From Verrucomicrobiales bacterium (GTDB lineage Bacteria > Verrucomicrobiota > Verrucomicrobiia > Limisphaerales > UBA1096), in NCBI GenBank assembly GCA_011523195.1, contig WTHH01000065.1, forward strand, positions 1 through 7,865: 7,865 nt of DNA, written 5' to 3'. The position numbers were made by a program, and so were the translations under genes. A model generated the notes under the pieces. That model was given only the letters and a program-made list of their open reading frames with translations. It did no database searches and was not told the DNA's origin. Below are positions 4,528 through 7,865 of this stretch, piece by piece; position 1 is the first letter of the stretch; each line of letters begins with the position of its first letter.

Positions 4528-6324
4528 ATGAAACCGTATATTCTGCTGTCGATGACGCTGGCCTGCCTTGCGCAGGGCGTGACGTCGTGGGCAGTGAAGA
4601 TGCCGGCCAAGTGGGCCTTTGAACCGCTCCGCGAAGTGGCAGTGCCAGTCGGGGAGGGGCATCCCATTGATGGGTTCGTCCGGCAGCGCTTGGCCAAGGC
4701 CGGCCTGGCTCAAAACGAAACGGCCACTCCCGGTGCACTGGTACGGCGTTTGCATTTCAATCTCATTGGCCTGCCTCCTGAGCCGGAGGTGATCCGGTCG
4801 TTCGAGCAAAATCCAACCGGGAAGGCATACCTCAAGTTGGTGGACGAACTGCTGGCCTCCCCGCTGTACGGCGAACGCTGGGCGCGGCATTGGCTGGATG
4901 TCGCGCGGTACGGCGAGAGCAACGGCTTTGAGTACAACGAGCCAAGGAGAAACGCCTGGCCGTATCGGGACTGGGTGATCGATGCCTTCAATGCCGACAT
5001 GCCGTACGACGAGTTCGCGCGGATGCAGTTGGTGGGCGACGTGCTCCGGCCGGGAGCGGAAGGTGCGGCGGCGGTTGGCTTCCTCGTCGCGGGAATGCAC
5101 AACACCGTGCTGCCGGCAAACGTCGTGCTCAAGCAGCAGGCACGCGCGGATGAACTGGGGGAGATGATGGGCGTGGTGGGGCAGTCGTTTCTCGGACTGA
5201 CGATCCAGTGCGCGCGTTGCCACGATCACAAGGTCGATCCGATCTCGACGGAGGAATACTATTCATTCGCTGCAGCATTCACCGGCGTGCGTCATGGCGA
5301 GCGAAACATCGAGGGAGCCAATCCTAAAAAAATGTTTACGGCGCGAGCCGGCAAGCCGGCGGTCATGCGGGTGCACCTGCGAGGCAACGCCGGCACGCTG
5401 GGAGACGAGGTGCCGCCCGGTGCGGTGTCGGCTGTGCGCGGCATGCGGCCCGATCTCAAGCTCACCTCCGCCACCCCGGATGCCGAGCGGCGCCGCGCGA
5501 TGGCCGGCTGGATCTCGCACCGCGACAATCCGCTATTCAACCGGGTCATCGTCAACCGGGTTTGGCATTGGCATTTCGGGCGGGGACTGGTGAGTACTCC
5601 AAGTGATTTTGGTGCAACCGGAACCCGCCCCAGCCACCCAGAATTGCTCGACTGGCTGGCTGGGTGGTTTCGCTACAACGGCTATCAACTAAAGGCACTG
5701 CACCGTCTGATTGTGACATCGGAAACCTACCGGCAGTCGGCTCGCGCGAGTGCGACTGCGTTGCAGGTGGATCGTGACAATCGGCTGCTGTGGCGCTTCA
5801 GTCCACGCCGCGTGGAGGGGGAGGTGTTGCGCGACTCATTATTGTATGTGTCCAATGCGCTCAATACGAGGCAGGGTGGTCCAGGGTTTGAGGACGTGAA
5901 GGAGATTCATTTCAATGCCGGCCGCTACTATCACCCGATCTTCCGCGAGGGGCCGGAGTTCGATCGACGGACCGTCTATCGGTTTTCGCCTCGCGGCGGC
6001 CGCGACTCGTTGCTGGACGGGTTTGACTGCCCCGATCCCTCGACCACCACGCCTGCCCGCGCAGTGACCACCACGCCGTTGCAGGCTCTGAGTCTTCGTA
6101 ACAGCCCGTTCGTTTGGCGCTTGGCCAAGCGCTTGGCCAAGCGCTTGGAGCGAGAGGCTGGCAAAAACACGACGGCTCAGGTCGAACGCGCCTGGCTGCT
6201 GTGCCTTGGCCGTTCGCCCGATGCAAACGAGGCACGTGCGGCAATCGAGTTAGTACGGGAACATGGATTGCCCGCGCTTGGCCGGGTGTTGTTCAACAGC
6301 GGGGAATTTGTCGTCATCGAATGA
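4528..6324 (+). CDS. DUF1549/DUF1553 (PSD1-type) protein with CxxCH
   Basis: The product is about 598 residues from the ATG at 4528. A signal-like segment (MKPYILLSMTLACLAQ) is followed by DUF1549 at roughly 47-250: IDGFVRQRLAKAGL, then LVRRLHFNLIGLPPEP, then SPLYGERWARHWLDVARYGES. The heme-binding-type motif CARCH lies at 228-232 with DHKVDP after it. DUF1553 fills roughly 320-590, starting NPLFNRVIVNRVWHWHFGRG and including TTPLQALSLRN. The N-terminal planctomycete cytochrome c domain found in many relatives (often 700-1100 residues) is absent, so this is a compact form. Function is unproven; the family is almost always paired with DUF1501 genes, as here, and may take part in an extracytoplasmic redox or degradative step. 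An ATG at 4516 and a TTG at 4489 are alternative starts; 4528 gives the best signal sequence. Palindrome copies encode LAK (55-57) and the tandem LAKRLAKR (532-539). The stop overlaps the next start (ATGA). Confidence 0.92.
   Translation: MKPYILLSMTLACLAQGVTSWAVKMPAKWAFEPLREVAVPVGEGHPIDGFVRQRLAKAGLAQNETATPGALVRRLHFNLIGLPPEPEVIRSFEQNPTGKAYLKLVDELLASPLYGERWARHWLDVARYGESNGFEYNEPRRNAWPYRDWVIDAFNADMPYDEFARMQLVGDVLRPGAEGAAAVGFLVAGMHNTVLPANVVLKQQARADELGEMMGVVGQSFLGLTIQCARCHDHKVDPISTEEYYSFAAAFTGVRHGERNIEGANPKKMFTARAGKPAVMRVHLRGNAGTLGDEVPPGAVSAVRGMRPDLKLTSATPDAERRRAMAGWISHRDNPLFNRVIVNRVWHWHFGRGLVSTPSDFGATGTRPSHPELLDWLAGWFRYNGYQLKALHRLIVTSETYRQSARASATALQVDRDNRLLWRFSPRRVEGEVLRDSLLYVSNALNTRQGGPGFEDVKEIHFNAGRYYHPIFREGPEFDRRTVYRFSPRGGRDSLLDGFDCPDPSTTTPARAVTTTPLQALSLRNSPFVWRLAKRLAKRLEREAGKNTTAQVERAWLLCLGRSPDANEARAAIELVREHGLPALGRVLFNSGEFVVIE
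4689..4698. repeat. Iterated palindrome copy 8 (short)
   Basis: CTTGGCCAAG is a perfect 10-base palindrome, with CGC before it as in the longer copies. It is read as LAK (residues 55-57) in the DUF1549 protein. Confidence 0.7.
6117..6148. repeat. Iterated palindrome copies 9 and 10, tandem
   Basis: Two 16-base palindromes GCGCTTGGCCAAGCGC (6117-6132 and 6129-6144) share four bases, giving a 12-base period, and a half unit GCGCTTGG follows at 6141-6148. In the DUF1553 region this is read in frame as RLAKRLAKRLE. The 12-base unit keeps the reading frame whatever its copy number. Confidence 0.9.
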
Positions 6325-7763
6325 ACGCGGTCAGACACAACCAAGCGCAAAAATGGCGGGATGGGCCTGCTGCTCCGCTCAAGCTCAGCCGTCGCCGTTT
6401 TTTCAACTGGGCAGTGCAGGGGCTGGGAGCGACCGCGATGACGACCCTGCTCGGGGCGCAGCCGCATCGCGTCCCGCGGGCTAGGTGTGGCATCAACATT
6501 TGTCTCGTGGGCGGTCTGAGCCAGATTGATTCGTTTGACTACAAGCCGGACCTGGCCAGGCACCACGGCCAGTCGCCGAGCATCAAAAACATCGACCCGT
6601 TTTTCGGCAAGATCGGTCGTATCCGGAAAAACGACTGGGCGTTCCGGCAGCACGGACAGAGCGGCCTATGGGTTTCCGAACTATTTCCTCATCTGGCCAG
6701 TGTCGCTGACGAGTTGACGGTCATCCGGTCGATGTACGCGGACACTGGCAACCACACGCCGGCCCTGTTTTTGCATAACAGCGGTTTTCCGGTTAACGGA
6801 TTCCCGTCGCTTGGCAGTTGGCTGAGCTACGGGCTGGGCACGGTTACCGAGTCGCTGCCGGCGTTTGTTGTGCTGCCGGACCGCCGTGGCGCACCAAGCG
6901 GCGGGGCGTCGAGTTGGACCAGCGGTTTTCTGCCGGCGACACATCAGGGCGTGGCATTCGAAGGTGGCGCACAACCGGTTCGGGATTTGTTTCCGCCGGG
7001 GCAGTCAGGCGAAGAGGCGGTGACTGCGGGGGCGGAATTGCTTAACTTGATCAACGGCAAACAGCTTGCTCGTCTTGGCGGCGCGGAGGACATGCTGAGT
7101 GCCCGGATGCGCAGCTACGAATTGGCGGCGCGGATGCAGTTGTCCGTGCCTGACGCCGCAGACATCTCTAGTGAACCGGAATCCGTCACCCGCCTTTATG
7201 GGCTTGGGGGTAAAATGACCGGAGATTTCGCGCACAACTGCATCCTAGCGCGGCGGTTGCTCGAGCGTGGCGTGCGGTTTGTACAGCTTTACTCCGGCGG
7301 CCCGCTCGGCGGCAACCCGCGCACGAGTTGGGATGGTCACGAAAAAATGGTGCCGAACCACACGCGCGAGGCGGCCCGGATCGATCAACCGGTCGCCGCG
7401 TTGCTGAAGGATTTGAAACAGCGTGGCATGCTGGAGGATACGCTCGTGACGTTCACCACTGAGTTTGGTCGCACGCCATTCACCCAAAGCCCGGCCAACA
7501 CGCTCGGGGACGGGCGCGATCATAATCACCCCGGGTTCACCGTGTGGATGGCCGGCGGTGGAGTCCGTGCCGGGACGGCCTATGGTGCCACCGACGAGAT
7601 CGGCTATCGTGCCGTGGAAAACCGGGTGAGCTGGCACGACTTTCACGCGACAGTGCTCCACCTGTTCGGCCTCGATCATGAACAGCTCAGTTTTTACCAT
7701 AACGGCATCCAGCGCCGCCTGACCAACGTGCACGGTCAAGTGCTACACGATTTAATTGGGTGA
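6321..7763 (+). CDS. DUF1501 protein with Tat signal
   Basis: The product has 480 residues. SRRRFFNWAVQGLGATAMTT (23-42) is a twin-arginine signal, so export of a folded protein by Tat is likely. The rest matches the DUF1501 family, which belongs to the alkaline phosphatase/sulfatase-like fold: INICLVGGLSQIDSFDYKPD at the start of the domain, NHTPALF in the middle, then TTEFGRTPF, GDGRDHNHPGFTVWMAGGGV and GTAYGATDEIGYRAVEN toward the end. The length is normal. The frame is open upstream to 6114, but that part overlaps the DUF1553 gene and partly reads the palindrome tandem (LGQALGQAL); the ATG at 6321, overlapping the upstream TGA as ATGA, is the convincing start and implies translational coupling. 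DUF1549/DUF1553 plus DUF1501 is a standard Planctomycetota/Verrucomicrobiota gene pair of unknown biochemical role. Its own stop is overlapped by the start of the next gene (GTGA). Confidence 0.93.
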   Translation: MNAVRHNQAQKWRDGPAAPLKLSRRRFFNWAVQGLGATAMTTLLGAQPHRVPRARCGINICLVGGLSQIDSFDYKPDLARHHGQSPSIKNIDPFFGKIGRIRKNDWAFRQHGQSGLWVSELFPHLASVADELTVIRSMYADTGNHTPALFLHNSGFPVNGFPSLGSWLSYGLGTVTESLPAFVVLPDRRGAPSGGASSWTSGFLPATHQGVAFEGGAQPVRDLFPPGQSGEEAVTAGAELLNLINGKQLARLGGAEDMLSARMRSYELAARMQLSVPDAADISSEPESVTRLYGLGGKMTGDFAHNCILARRLLERGVRFVQLYSGGPLGGNPRTSWDGHEKMVPNHTREAARIDQPVAALLKDLKQRGMLEDTLVTFTTEFGRTPFTQSPANTLGDGRDHNHPGFTVWMAGGGVRAGTAYGATDEIGYRAVENRVSWHDFHATVLHLFGLDHEQLSFYHNGIQRRLTNVHGQVLHDLIG

Positions 7764-7865
7764 GGGTTCATATTTTACAACACGTGCCGTTTGAAGGCAT
7801 CGGGTGCATGGGTCAGAAAGGTGTAGATGCTTCTAGTGTTGCAGTTTCAATACCTGATTTCGTCG
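7760..7865 (+). CDS. Probable class I glutamine amidotransferase, N-terminus (partial)
   Basis: A GTG at 7760-7762 overlaps the TGA of the DUF1501 gene (GTGA) and opens a frame that stays open to the window edge, 35 codons. It begins MRVHILQHVPFEGIGCM and continues to IPDFV. An N-terminal beta strand followed by LQHVPFEG is typical of stand-alone GMP-synthase-like class I glutamine amidotransferases (GATase1), where this strand and the Pro-Phe-Glu-Gly turn open the fold. The catalytic Cys and His-Glu residues would lie beyond the window, so activity cannot be judged. The segment after GCM is less familiar. The overlap suggests it is the last or a later gene in the sulfatase C/PSD1/DUF1501 cluster. 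The call rests on a short stretch and on memory of the family. Confidence 0.6.
   Translation, partial: MRVHILQHVPFEGIGCMGQKGVDASSVAVSIPDFV

Noticed and set aside
3146..4738. Long minus-strand open frame (about 530 codons) opposite sulfatase C
   Set aside because: It covers sulfatase C in antisense and runs into the DUF1549 gene; its length reflects GC-rich codon bias, and no domain is visible.
4273..5229. Minus-strand open frame opposite the DUF1549 gene
   Set aside because: Antisense shadow of a well-supported gene, without family resemblance.
87..6148. CRISPR-type array made from the repeated palindrome
   Set aside because: Copies are 10-16 bases, irregularly spaced by hundreds to thousands of bases and mostly inside genes; there are no spacers and no cas genes.
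87..6148. Palindrome copies as operators of one regulon
   Set aside because: Most copies are deep inside coding sequence and none is clearly in a promoter, so a conventional repressor or activator site set is unlikely.
6114..6320. 69-residue N-terminal extension of the DUF1501 protein
   Set aside because: It overlaps the conserved end of DUF1553 out of frame, and the ATG at 6321 gives the ATGA overlap and places the Tat signal normally near the N-terminus.
7775..7843. Minus-strand tail of a convergent gene ending at 7775
   Set aside because: It is only about 22 codons after an upstream stop and unrecognised, while the plus strand of the same bases continues a convincing amidotransferase N-terminus coupled to DUF1501.

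Overview
The window is a GC-rich bacterial segment from the Planctomycetota/Verrucomicrobiota world. The evidence is the gene content: three secreted sulfatases, a ThuA-like protein, a DUF1549/DUF1553 (planctomycete 'PSD1-type') protein with a CxxCH motif, and a DUF1501 protein with a Tat signal. Verrucomicrobiota seems somewhat more likely, from the style of the intergenic repeats, but that is inference. No rRNA, tRNA, CRISPR array or transposase gene is visible.

Layout. Bases 1-2872 are transcribed leftward: sulfatase B (2872-1313), ThuA-like protein (1091-297), then the first 48 codons of sulfatase A (144-1, running off the left edge). A 252-bp divergent spacer (2873-3124) carries a short hairpin, a triple CCGCAGAG direct repeat and an AT-rich stretch of TTCGAA repeats. 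Bases 3125-7865 are transcribed rightward: sulfatase C (interrupted near its C-terminus by a one-base frameshift), the DUF1549/DUF1553 protein, a DUF1501 protein joined to it by an ATGA overlap, and the first 35 codons of a probable class I glutamine amidotransferase joined by a GTGA overlap and running off the right edge.

How it fits together. Three exported sulfatases and the exported PSD1/DUF1501 pair suggest a locus for handling a sulfated polysaccharide or other sulfated organic matter at or outside the inner membrane. This is inferred from the families; substrates cannot be read from the sequence, and no glycoside hydrolase, SusC/D pair or sulfatase-maturation enzyme is present here.

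The most unusual signal is not a gene. A short perfect palindrome, core TTGGCCAA and usually extended to GCTTGGCCAAGC or longer, occurs 10 times in 7.9 kb. It lies mostly inside genes and in all three reading frames (giving AWPS, LGQA or LAK-R/P), including once at the signal-peptide/mature junction of each sulfatase and once as an in-frame tandem pair. It behaves like a highly iterated palindrome comparable in concept to cyanobacterial HIP1, but with a different sequence.
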